A DNA stretch of 64,000 bases from an uncultured Actinomycetes bacterium (GTDB lineage Bacteria > Actinomycetota > Acidimicrobiia > Acidimicrobiales > RAAP-2), in the NCBI GenBank assembly GCA_903870905.1, contig CAIQEU010000023.1:62001-126000 (forward strand), written 5' to 3'. The translations under genes were made by a program, and so were the position numbers. Below, piece by piece: positions 42,597 to 50,598 of the stretch. The notes below the pieces were generated by a model, which did no database searches, had not been told where the DNA came from, and was given only the letters and a program-made list of their open reading frames with translations. Within the stretch, counting starts at the first letter, position 1. Each line of letters starts with the position of its first letter.

Positions 42597-42676
42597 GGTC
42601 GGCGTGGGTTGGGGGGGGATCGACGCCAAGGACGGGTGCCGTCGTCGAGCGGTCGCGAAGGTGGCGATGCCGTGGT

Positions 42677-43156
42677 CTAGGGAAGTGGGAGTGGTCCCGC
42701 GTGGCCGAATCCCTGCCGAATGCCCTGGCCGGCCCGCTTGATGAGCTCGTCGGGAGCAAAACGCATCCAGTAGGCGTTGCGCGCGTGGTCGCGGCTGCGG
42801 TTCTCGAACACCATGGCCAACGTTGCGGGATCGTCAGCCTCGTCTTCGTGGACGAAGACTTCGAGAATCGGCGTGGAGGTCATGAGCTGGGCTTGCATGA
42901 TGCCCTGACTGGCTTCGTGCGCGCAGACCTTGTCCACGTCCGCCTTGCCTGGCATGCCGAGGGCGACGACGATGGAGCACCCATCGCGCTCGATGAGGTT
43001 CTTGGCCGCCACGGCGAGGTCTTTGAACCCTGGCACGGTTTGACGGATCACGGTGAAGGTCTCGCCGTATCCCGGGCACGACTCGAGCTCTGCCAGTGCA
43101 GCTCCACCCATGTCGTACCGGGCGAACATGGTGTCAACGACGCCGAACGTCTCCAT
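42677..43156 (-). CDS. ribC: Archaeal-type riboflavin synthase
   Basis: A 159-residue protein strongly like the archaeal riboflavin synthase family, which is related to lumazine synthase rather than to bacterial RibE. Diagnostic stretches are V-D-T-M-F-A-R-Y-D-M-G, R-Q-T-V-P-G-F-K-D-L-A-V-A, V-A-L-G-M-P-G-K-A, D-K-V-C-A-H-E-A-S-Q-G, E-V-F-V-H-E-D-E-A and G-Q-G-I-R-Q-G-F. Reaction: two molecules of 6,7-dimethyl-8-ribityllumazine give riboflavin and a pyrimidine. Start ATG has AAAAGGAG upstream, and a TAGGCT box lies at 43181-43186. No other riboflavin genes and no FMN riboswitch are visible nearby. Horizontal origin is plausible. Confidence 0.9.
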   Translation of the reverse strand: METFGVVDTMFARYDMGGAALAELESCPGYGETFTVIRQTVPGFKDLAVAAKNLIERDGCSIVVALGMPGKADVDKVCAHEASQGIMQAQLMTSTPILEVFVHEDEADDPATLAMVFENRSRDHARNAYWMRFAPDELIKRAGQGIRQGFGHAGPLPLP

Positions 43157-43180
43157 TGCGTGCTCCTTTTCTTGCGCCTC

Positions 43181-43186
43181 AGCCTA
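43181..43186 (-). promoter_or_regulatory. -10 box of the riboflavin synthase gene
   Basis: TAGGCT (minus strand) lies 24 bases before ATG at 43156, leaving a short leader with AAAAGGAG. The divergent dehydrogenase gene has TAGGTT at 43266-43271. Confidence 0.45.
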
Positions 43187-43293
43187 GGAGCCGGCGCCGA
43201 GATGCCTGACGGTGCGTCGTTCGTTTGGACCAGAGCGGCTTCACACTGGCGCCTCGATGCTGGCCTAGGTTGGAGGCAACGAGAGGAGCAACC

Positions 43294-44589
43294 ATGGCGT
43301 GGGACTTCACGACGGAACCTGAATTCGAAGCACAACTCGAGTGGATGCGCGGCTTTGTCCGCGACGAGGTCTTCCCCCTCGAGACCCTCGGTCTCACCTA
43401 CGACCAGATCCTGGTGGCCATCAAGCCGCTCCAAGAAGAGGTGAAGCGTCGCGGGCTCTGGGCAGCCCACCTCGACCCAGAACTCGGTGGTCAGGGATTC
43501 GGTCAACTGAAGTTGGGGCTCATGCACGAGATCTTGGGACAGACCCCGCTCGGCCCCGTGGTATTCGGCAACAACGCTCCCGATTCAGGAAACGCGGAGA
43601 TCATCGCAGTCGGAATGAAGATGTCGGGCCGCACCGATCACTGGGAGCCGTGGTTGACGCCGCTCCTCGAAGGCCGACTCCGTTCGGGATTCTCGATGAC
43701 CGAGCCCCACACCGCAGGATCGGACCCGACCCTGCTCCAGACGACCGCTGTGCGTGATGGCGAGGAGTGGGTCATCAACGGTCGCAAGTGGTACACGACC
43801 AATGGATCGGTGGCCAACATCTTGATCGTCATGGCCGTCACCAACCCTGACGTCCACCCCTACCAGGGCTCGTCGATGATCATCGTGCCGGTCACCACGC
43901 CGGGCGTGACGATTCTCCGAGACGTCGCCTCCATGGATGACCCGGTGGTCGACTACGGCAAGTTCGGCAACCACGCCGAGATCCTCTACGAAGAGGTCCG
44001 CGTGCCGGCTGCGAACCTGATTGGTCGTGAAGGCGATGGCTTCCTCTTGGCCCAAGCTCGTCTCGGGCCCGGAAGAATCCACCACTGCATGCGGTGGCTC
44101 GGTCAATCCAAGCGTGCCTTCGACATGATGTGCGAGCGTGCTGTCTCGCGCTACACCCACGGCTCCCTGCTGGCCGAGAAGCAGACGATTCAGAACTGGA
44201 TCGCTGATTCAAAGGCTGAGATGCACGCGGCTCGCCTCATGACCTTGCACGCCGCGTGGAAGATGGACCAAGTGGGTGCATCGGCTGCTCGTGACGAGAT
44301 CGCCATGATCAAGTACTACGGGGCGACGGTGCTCTACAACGTGATCGACCGCGCCTTGCAGGTGCACGGTTCGCTCGGGTACTCAGCCGACATGCCGCTC
44401 GAGGCCATGTACCGCGCTGCTCGTGCTGCTCGCATCTACGACGGACCTGACGAGGTCCACCGCCAAACGGTCGCTCGCCGAGTCCTCAAGGACTACACCG
44501 CGACGACCACGCCAACCGAGCACATCCCGTCCCGCGAGCGTGCGGCACGAGAGAAGTTCGCTGCGCTGCTCGAATCCTTCGAGGGGTAG
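43294..44589 (+). CDS. Acyl-CoA dehydrogenase, long (ACAD10/11-like) type
   Basis: A 431-residue dehydrogenase. It has an N-terminal R-G-F-V-R-D-E-V-F-P-L, then L-G-G-Q-G-F, F-S-M-T-E-P-H-T-A-G-S-D-P-T, V-I-N-G-R-K-W-Y-T-T-N-G, and ends R-I-Y-D-G-P-D-E-V-H-R-Q-T-V-A-R-R-V-L. The Y-D-G-P-D-E-V-H ending is typical of the ACAD10/11-like subfamily, which often acts on branched or hydroxylated acyl-CoAs. GAGGAG before ATG at 43294 decides the start. It stands alone on the plus strand and converges on the P450 gene. Confidence 0.9.
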   Translation: MAWDFTTEPEFEAQLEWMRGFVRDEVFPLETLGLTYDQILVAIKPLQEEVKRRGLWAAHLDPELGGQGFGQLKLGLMHEILGQTPLGPVVFGNNAPDSGNAEIIAVGMKMSGRTDHWEPWLTPLLEGRLRSGFSMTEPHTAGSDPTLLQTTAVRDGEEWVINGRKWYTTNGSVANILIVMAVTNPDVHPYQGSSMIIVPVTTPGVTILRDVASMDDPVVDYGKFGNHAEILYEEVRVPAANLIGREGDGFLLAQARLGPGRIHHCMRWLGQSKRAFDMMCERAVSRYTHGSLLAEKQTIQNWIADSKAEMHAARLMTLHAAWKMDQVGASAARDEIAMIKYYGATVLYNVIDRALQVHGSLGYSADMPLEAMYRAARAARIYDGPDEVHRQTVARRVLKDYTATTTPTEHIPSRERAAREKFAALLESFEG

Positions 44590-44592
44590 GTC

Positions 44593-45786
44593 TCAGGCGG
44601 ATCCGAGCTGCAACTCGGCGCGCCGGATGCCGTTGATGATGGTCGATGGCGACCGTTCGATGGTTCCGGCGACCGAGAGCGTGGGCGCTTTGTGACTGAG
44701 TCCCTCGAGGATGACGTCAGCCTCCATTCGGGCGAGCGCAGCGCCGAGGCAGAAGTGGTTTCCGACCCCGAAGGACACGTGGGGATTGGGGGATCGCGTG
44801 ATGTCGAAGGAGCTCGCTGTTGGTCCAAACGCGGCCTCGTCGAGGTTCGCTGAGGCGTAGACCATGAGCACGGGGTCGCCTTCGCTAATCGTGGTGTCGC
44901 CGAGATGGGTCGTCGTCAGCGCCGTGCGGAGGAACGACGTCACCGGTGTCGTCCAGCGCAGCATCTCCTCAATTGCTCGTGGCCGCAGATCAGGCTGCGC
45001 CCGGAGGAGCTCCCACTGCTCGGGACGCTCGGCCAAGGCGAGGATGCCGCCAGAGAGCAAGTTTCGGGTCGTTTCGTTCCCAGCCACGAGCAACTGAATG
45101 AGGAACATGGCGAGTTCAGCCTCGCTCAGGAGATCACCGTCGATCGTGGCGGTAGCGATTGCTGAGACGAGGTCATCTTTCGGATGCGCTCGACGGGCAC
45201 CAGCGAGCGCACTTAGGTACTCCCACATCTCGAGCTGCTTGGCCTGCTGGACCTCAGCTGGGAGATCTGACGCGCCAGGGATCGACACCTCGGACCACTC
45301 GAAGAAGGTCTCCCACTCGTCCACGTCTGCGCCGAGCAAGGCAGCGATGACCTGGAGGGGGAAGGGGACGGACAAGGCACTGACGAGATCGACCGGTTCA
45401 TCGACGGAAAGGTCGTCGAGCAGCGCCGTGGCGGTTGCGGTCACCTGGTCGCGGAGCAACTTCACCATCGACGGCTTGAAGCCCGGTTGGACGAGCCGTC
45501 GGTAGCGGGTGTGCGCGGGAGCATCGGTGTGCATCATCGTTGGCGGGAAGTCGTAGTGTCGTCCGATTTCTTCGACCAGAATCCCTCGTGCTGAGCAGAA
45601 CTCCTCTGGGTGGAGTGAGACTCGGGTGACGCCAGCGTGGGTGGTGACGGCCCAAAACCCTGGGTCCTCGACCCACGAGATCGGCTCCTCGGCCCGGAGT
45701 TGGGCGTAGAGCGGATGGGGGTCGCCGAGGTAGGTCGCAGCCGCAGTGAGTTCATGGCCGCGAGGATGGACCGGGCGGCTCAGCAC
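44593..45786 (-). CDS. Cytochrome P450
   Basis: A 397-residue soluble bacterial P450. The oxygen-activation helix has A-G-N-E-T-T, the E-x-x-R motif is E-E-M-L-R, and the heme-binding loop is F-G-V-G-N-H-F-C-L-G. It belongs to the CYP125/CYP142-like actinobacterial group by general appearance but lacks features that would assign it. The GTG start overlaps the amidase stop by seven bases, so it is the last gene of a run starting at 49583 (LLM, SRPBCC, SDR, amidase, P450). Ferredoxin and reductase partners are not in the window. Confidence 0.93.
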   Translation of the reverse strand: MLSRPVHPRGHELTAAATYLGDPHPLYAQLRAEEPISWVEDPGFWAVTTHAGVTRVSLHPEEFCSARGILVEEIGRHYDFPPTMMHTDAPAHTRYRRLVQPGFKPSMVKLLRDQVTATATALLDDLSVDEPVDLVSALSVPFPLQVIAALLGADVDEWETFFEWSEVSIPGASDLPAEVQQAKQLEMWEYLSALAGARRAHPKDDLVSAIATATIDGDLLSEAELAMFLIQLLVAGNETTRNLLSGGILALAERPEQWELLRAQPDLRPRAIEEMLRWTTPVTSFLRTALTTTHLGDTTISEGDPVLMVYASANLDEAAFGPTASSFDITRSPNPHVSFGVGNHFCLGAALARMEADVILEGLSHKAPTLSVAGTIERSPSTIINGIRRAELQLGSA

Positions 45787-47168
45787 GGAGCGACCTCGGT
45801 GAAGGGGACCACCTGCTCGATGACCGCGCAGGCTTCGAGCACCAGATCATCGTCGAGCCAGTTGCCAACCGCCTGGATCCCCATGGGGACACCGAGAGCC
45901 GAGCACCCAATCGGCATCGACGCTGCTGGTGATCTCGTCATGTTGAAGCCGTAGGTGTACTGCACCCAGTTGATGGTCTCCTCGCCGTTGACGACGCCGA
46001 GTCCGCCGAGGTCGAGTCGCGGGGCGACCCCAGCGGTCGTCGGGCAGAGCAGGACGTCGACATCTCGGAGCGCTGTGGCGAGTTCGTGGGTGAGCGCGGC
46101 TCGTGCGTCGAGGGCGTGGAGGAGTGTCCGACCGCTGACCGCGCCACCGCCGGCGACGATCATCTGCAAGATGGCATCGACGCCGAGGTAGTCCTCCGTC
46201 TCGAGGAACGGAGCGAAACTCCGCTCGAGGCAGGCCCCGACGATCGTGAGCCAGGGGTCGAACGGATCAGTGAACGCACTCGTGGCCTCCACGATCTGCA
46301 CACCTGCACCGTCGAGGGCATCGAGGGCACGCCGACACGCTGCGAGGACCTCGGCATCGGTCGTGCCGTAGCCGAGGTTCTCTGACCACAGCACCTTGAG
46401 GGGACGGCCGAGGCGCTCGCCGAGGGGGCGGAGTGGGAGCGGGAGGCTGGTCGAATCACTCGGGTCTGGCCCAACGGCAACGTTGAGCGCAGTGACAACG
46501 TCACCGACGTGGCGACCGAGGACGCCCTTGGCCGAGAGGTCGAGCCACCCTGGTGCACCTTCTGGGGTGGGAATGCGCCCATAGGACGGCTTGAACCCCA
46601 CGAGGCCGCAGGCCGATGCGGGAATGCGGATTGAGCCACCGCCATCGGATGCTGTGGCCAGGGGAACCATGCCTGCAGCCACTGCAGCAGCGCTCCCGCC
46701 CGAGGACCCAGCTGGTGTGTGCTCGAGGTTCCAGGGGTTCGTGGTTGTACCGAAGAGGGTGTTGTCGGTCTTCGCCGTCCATCCGAACTCTGGGGTGTTG
46801 GTCTTGCCGACCACGATGCACCCAGCGGCCCGGAGGCGGGCGACGAGCGCGGAGTCTGCTGCTGCAGGGGGAGCGTCTCGGTAGATGGCAGCGCCGTTGG
46901 TGGTGACGAAACCCGCTGCGTCTTCGAGATCCTTCACCCCAACAGGAATGCCGGCCAGTGGCCCGACGGGCAGCCCGGCGTGCACCCGAGCATCGAGTGC
47001 CGCTGCGTCGGCCATCGCTCGTTCAGCTGCCACGGCAACGAAGGCGTTGACGGTTCCGTTCAGGTGGTCGATGCGTTCGAGCGCGTGGGCGACGAGTTCT
47101 TGTGCAGATCGCTCGCCACTGGCGACGCTCGCGGCGAGTTCTCTGACATCAGCAGTGCGAAAGTCCAT
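45780..47168 (-). CDS. Amidase (amidase-signature family)
   Basis: A 462-residue serine amidase. The Lys of the Ser-cisSer-Lys triad is in G-I-P-V-G-V-K-D. The glycine/serine stretch is A-G-S-S-G-G-S-A-A-A, and the nucleophile loop is D-G-G-G-S-I-R-I-P-A. All catalytic residues are present, so hydrolysis of an amide is expected; substrate is unknown. The gene overlaps the P450 gene and begins 33 bases before the SDR gene's stop, probably within one operon. Confidence 0.93.
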   Translation of the reverse strand: MDFRTADVRELAASVASGERSAQELVAHALERIDHLNGTVNAFVAVAAERAMADAAALDARVHAGLPVGPLAGIPVGVKDLEDAAGFVTTNGAAIYRDAPPAAADSALVARLRAAGCIVVGKTNTPEFGWTAKTDNTLFGTTTNPWNLEHTPAGSSGGSAAAVAAGMVPLATASDGGGSIRIPASACGLVGFKPSYGRIPTPEGAPGWLDLSAKGVLGRHVGDVVTALNVAVGPDPSDSTSLPLPLRPLGERLGRPLKVLWSENLGYGTTDAEVLAACRRALDALDGAGVQIVEATSAFTDPFDPWLTIVGACLERSFAPFLETEDYLGVDAILQMIVAGGGAVSGRTLLHALDARAALTHELATALRDVDVLLCPTTAGVAPRLDLGGLGVVNGEETINWVQYTYGFNMTRSPAASMPIGCSALGVPMGIQAVGNWLDDDLVLEACAVIEQVVPFTEVAPC

Positions 47169-47201
47169 GCTCTTGTTCCTAGCACCGACCGCACGGAAGC
47201 G

Positions 47202-48185
47202 TCAGGACTGATCTCGAAGTGCGGTCGCGATGCGGGTGTGGGCGAAGGCCATGAGATCGTCGTAGGACGAGGCCTCCTCGGGGGTGCTGAGACGCGTGCG
47301 CTGCAAGCGGTGGAGCGGGCGGGGCTGTCGATCGAGCCAGAGTTGACCGCCAGCGGGCACCTGCGGCGGTGTGGACGCCAACCACACGAGATCAGCGGCG
47401 CCTGCGGCCGGCGAGCGGAGGAATGGGCGAGTCACGGTGGCGAATCCGGGAAGTGCAGCGTCAACGCCGGGAGTGTTCGTCCAACCGGGGTGGACGAGGT
47501 GGAACGCCACTCGGTCGCCGAACCGAGCGTTGGCTCCAGTCACCCAGACGGTTTGTGCTCGCTTGGCTCGTGCGTAGGCCACGGTCCCGCGGTAGGAGCT
47601 GGGTGTCATCTCGAGGCGTTCGACGTCGAACCGCTCGGTGTACATCCCTCCTGAGGTCATGACGATCACTCGACCAACGGACGATGCACTGAGGCAGTCC
47701 ATGAGGCGCTCGGTGAGGAGGATTGGGCTGAGCAGGTGCACGACCACCGTTGTCTCGATGCCCTCGGTGGTCGCGGTGAAGTCGGTGAGGAGGGCGCCAG
47801 CGTTGTGGATGAGGACGTCGATCCGAGGCAGCGTCTCGTGCAGGGTTTGCTCCAAGCGTGCAGTGTCGTGCAGGAGGGCGAGATCGGCGAGGTGGCCCGT
47901 GACCTCGTGGTGACCGAGTCCATTGAGTGCGTCCACCGTGGAGTGCACCTTGTCCGCACTGCGACCCACGATGTGGAGCTCTGCGCCGAGGTTGACGAGC
48001 ATGGTTGCCGCAGCACGACCGATGCCTGAGGTGGCACCGGTGAGGACCACGATTCGCCCTTCGAGAGATGCTGGGTTCTCCCAGTGGTCGAGGTGGGACC
48101 GCACGCTCGAGCCAATGTTGGTGAAGGAGCCCACAATGCTGGCTTCGAGGGCCCGATCGATGACTCGAGCGATTCTCGAACTCAC
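47202..48185 (-). CDS. Short-chain dehydrogenase/reductase
   Basis: A 327-residue SDR. An N-terminal extension of about 40 residues precedes the cofactor loop T-G-A-T-S-G-I-G-R-A-A. The N-A-G motif is H-N-A-G-A-L-L, and the catalytic Ser and Y-x-x-x-K are in M-T-S-G-G-M-Y and Y-A-R-A-K. It resembles DHRS-type retinol/steroid reductases. The GTG start overlaps the SRPBCC gene stop (GTGA). Confidence 0.9.
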   Translation of the reverse strand: MSSRIARVIDRALEASIVGSFTNIGSSVRSHLDHWENPASLEGRIVVLTGATSGIGRAAATMLVNLGAELHIVGRSADKVHSTVDALNGLGHHEVTGHLADLALLHDTARLEQTLHETLPRIDVLIHNAGALLTDFTATTEGIETTVVVHLLSPILLTERLMDCLSASSVGRVIVMTSGGMYTERFDVERLEMTPSSYRGTVAYARAKRAQTVWVTGANARFGDRVAFHLVHPGWTNTPGVDAALPGFATVTRPFLRSPAAGAADLVWLASTPPQVPAGGQLWLDRQPRPLHRLQRTRLSTPEEASSYDDLMAFAHTRIATALRDQS

Positions 48186-48616
48186 GACGCCACCATCTTC
48201 TCGAGGAGGCCCTTGGCAGCACCCTTCCCGAACGCGTCGATGACGAGGTGGAGGAGGGGATCGACGATGCCGAGGACACCCTTTCCGGCCAAGTTGGCTC
48301 GATAGGTGATCTCTGATCCTTCATCGTGGGGAGTGATGGAGATCGTATCTTCGGAGAGCAGCAGTGAGGTCTCCGCCCGGAGGACGACGCGAGTTGGTGG
48401 TTCGTACTCGGTCACGGCGTAGACGAGGGTCTTCTTCGTGGCGAGGAAGCCGAGCGTTACCTCGAAGCTGCTCCCGACGCCGAGGTCGCCATCGTCGTGG
48501 CGGACAACGGCGACGATGCTCGGGTCCCACTGCACGGCGTTGGTCATATCGGCCAAGAAGGCGAACGCTTCCTCGGGTGACTTCGACGTGGTGAACGCGA
48601 GCGAGAAGGTGGCCAC
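48182..48616 (-). CDS. SRPBCC (START-like) family protein
   Basis: A 144-residue protein with the polyketide-cyclase/START-like beginning F-T-T-S-K-S-P-E-E-A-F-A-F-L-A-D, then W-D-P-S-I, G-S-S-F-E-V-T-L and a long amphipathic C-terminal helix. These folds bind hydrophobic ligands or carry out cyclase and dehydratase reactions. GTG at 48616 starts one base after the LLM gene stop; longer upstream reading would run inside that gene. In the operon it may bind or cyclise the same hydrophobic substrate. Confidence 0.82.
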   Translation of the reverse strand: MATFSLAFTTSKSPEEAFAFLADMTNAVQWDPSIVAVVRHDDGDLGVGSSFEVTLGFLATKKTLVYAVTEYEPPTRVVLRAETSLLLSEDTISITPHDEGSEITYRANLAGKGVLGIVDPLLHLVIDAFGKGAAKGLLEKMVAS

Positions 48617-48617
48617 G

Positions 48618-49583
48618 TCAGCGAGCAGCGGGAGCCAGGGCGGCGACGGCTTCGGCGAGGTCGACGCCGAAGGGGATGACCGCGAGGTTCGGCACCGAGA
48701 TGCCGTTGGCGACGTAGCGGGCGATGTGCGCTCGACATTCAGCGAAGGACCCATGCACGATTAGCGCATCGACGACCTCATCGGGGATGACCTCGAGAGC
48801 CTTCTTGCGGTCTCCCGCAGCCCAGGCCTCCCACATTGGCTCGAGGGCCGGTCCTCGACCGAGCCACCGGTGGAACTGGGCGTAGGCCTCGACGTTCAAG
48901 TATGCCGTGATCATCCGCCGCCCGACCATGCGCGCCAAGTCGCGATCTTCGGTCGGGAGCACGAAGATGCGAGCTGTGAGCGGCGTGTCCTCGCCAACGA
49001 CGTCCACCACGGTTCGGACATCTTCGGCGGACAACCAGTTGAGGATGGCGCCATCGGCATGGTTGGCAGCGAGCCGCAGCATTCCTGGACGCAGCGCGGC
49101 CAGGTAGATCTTCGGCACCTCGGGGATGGGACGTGCCAGCTTGAAGCCCCGAACCGTGAACGATGGACACTCCATGTCCACCTTCTCGCCACTGAGCGCT
49201 GCCTTCAAGAAGGTCAAGGTGTCCTTCACTCGCTGGTACGGCTCGGTGAATGCAATCCCATTCCACCGTTCGACGATGACCTGCGAGGACGCGCCGAGGC
49301 CGAAGGTGAAGCGACCAGGTGCTGCCTCGGCGATGCCGGCGATCTGTTGGGCGAGGAGTGCGGGACCCCGGGTGAAGGCTGGAACGATGGCCACGCCGAG
49401 GTTGAGCCGCGGCTCCCATGCTGCGGCCAGTGCGAGCGGGGTGAAGCCGTCGACACCGTCGACTTCGGCCGACCAGACGTCGCTGTAGCCGAGGTCAACG
49501 AGCCGGTGGAACCATGCTTCGTGGTCAGCCAAGGGGACGCCATCGAAGGGAATGGTGATGCCGAAACGGTGTGGAGCAGTCAT
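48618..49583 (-). CDS. LLM-class F420-dependent oxidoreductase
   Basis: A 321-residue luciferase-like oxidoreductase. It has F-G-I-T-I-P-F-D, L-G-Y-S-D-V-W-S-A-E, L-N-L-G-V-A-I-V-P-A-F-T-R-G-P, G-R-F-T-F-G-L-G-A-S-S and Y-L-A-A-L-R-P-G-M-L-R. It is similar in layout to the F420-linked Rv3093c-type subfamily. ATG at 49583 has no Shine-Dalgarno; the first gene of the LLM-SRPBCC-SDR-amidase-P450 run. F420-dependent reduction or oxidation of an amide- or ring-containing compound is a fair guess from the partners. Confidence 0.87.
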   Translation of the reverse strand: MTAPHRFGITIPFDGVPLADHEAWFHRLVDLGYSDVWSAEVDGVDGFTPLALAAAWEPRLNLGVAIVPAFTRGPALLAQQIAGIAEAAPGRFTFGLGASSQVIVERWNGIAFTEPYQRVKDTLTFLKAALSGEKVDMECPSFTVRGFKLARPIPEVPKIYLAALRPGMLRLAANHADGAILNWLSAEDVRTVVDVVGEDTPLTARIFVLPTEDRDLARMVGRRMITAYLNVEAYAQFHRWLGRGPALEPMWEAWAAGDRKKALEVIPDEVVDALIVHGSFAECRAHIARYVANGISVPNLAVIPFGVDLAEAVAALAPAAR

Positions 49584-49650
49584 GGGTTTAGTCTCGCACC
49601 GCCACATCCAACCCGCAGCACGGCGACGACGCAGGGGGACCGACAGCAAA

Positions 49651-49679
49651 CGACCCCACGGGCAGTGCCCGTGGGGTCG
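49651..49679. terminator. Perfect 14-bp hairpin terminator
   Basis: CGACCCCACGGGCA and its exact complement are separated by one base. It lies 22 bases beyond the aquaporin stop on the minus strand. Confidence 0.8.
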
Positions 49680-49700
49680 CCTTCGACAATGGGCGAACGA

Positions 49701-50447
49701 TCAGTCGTTGGTGCCGTGGAGGAATCGGTAGGTGACGGCCGCCACTGCGCCTCCAACGAGGGGTGCCACGATGAACACCCACACCTGCTTGAGCGCGTCG
49801 CCGCCGAGCAGGAGTGCAGGCCCGAAGGAACGGGCCGGGTTTACCGAGGTGCCGTCCACAGAAATGCCGAACAGGTGGACGAGGGTGAGGGTCAAGCCAA
49901 TCACGAGGCCCGTGACGAGGCCAGCGCCAGCCTTTCCAGTTGCGGCCAGGATCACGAACACGAAGATCGCGGTCATGATGACTTCTGCCAAGAAGGCTCC
50001 TCCAGCGGAGATGTGGATCATGGAGTGGACGCCGTACCCGTCAGCACCGAGACCCGTGCTCTTGCGGATGTAGTTGGGCGACTGCTTGAAGGTGAACCAC
50101 AGCAGGCCTGCTCCGACAATGCCGCCGATGAACTGCGCAATCCAGTAACCAATGGCATCGGTCAGGGTGATCCGCTTGGCGATCAGGGCGCCAATGGTCA
50201 CGGCGGGGTTGACGTGGCAGCCCGAAATCGAACCGATGGCGTAGATGAGACCCATGAGGACGAGGCCGAACGCCAACGAGGTGGCCACGATCCCAGCTGA
50301 AGCTGACATGCCGGTGCCGAGAATCGGGAGTGGGTGGTGGAACTTGCCGAACGTGAGGGTTGCCACCCCACAGGCGAAGTACACGAGCACTGCAGTGCCG
50401 AAGAGTTCTGCCGCCATCTTCTTCGACGACGCGGAATTTGCTGCCAT
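49701..50447 (-). CDS. Aquaporin (MIP family, AqpZ-like)
   Basis: A 248-residue channel with six membrane helices and both half-helix signatures, H-V-N-P-A-V-T (NPA 80-82) and S-V-N-P-A-R-S (NPA 203-205). The context T-S-V-N-P-A-R-S-F-G-P-A-L and a histidine in helix 5 (L-V-H-L-F-G) favour a water-selective aquaporin over a glycerol facilitator. AAGGGGG precedes ATG at 50447. It is monocistronic with its own terminator. Confidence 0.93.
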   Translation of the reverse strand: MAANSASSKKMAAELFGTAVLVYFACGVATLTFGKFHHPLPILGTGMSASAGIVATSLAFGLVLMGLIYAIGSISGCHVNPAVTIGALIAKRITLTDAIGYWIAQFIGGIVGAGLLWFTFKQSPNYIRKSTGLGADGYGVHSMIHISAGGAFLAEVIMTAIFVFVILAATGKAGAGLVTGLVIGLTLTLVHLFGISVDGTSVNPARSFGPALLLGGDALKQVWVFIVAPLVGGAVAAVTYRFLHGTND

Positions 50448-50598
50448 GGTGGTTCCCCCTTAGTGGGCGCTCTGCCCGTGGATAACAGCACCGACTCTAG
50501 AGAGCGCGTTTGACTTTTTGCGGGATGGTGACTGCACATGCGAAGGGGGCGACCGACGCGTGCGGAGGTCTCCCGGTCACGTGCTCGATTGCCGTGCG

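Noticed and set aside
43157-43293. FMN riboswitch upstream of the riboflavin synthase
   Set aside because: The leader from the TAGGCT box is only about 20 bases, far too short for an RFN element, and no conserved RFN sequence is seen.
48870-50300. 476-residue open frame antisense to the LLM and aquaporin genes
   Set aside because: Both genes on the other strand have intact motifs, and this frame crosses the 49651-49679 terminator.
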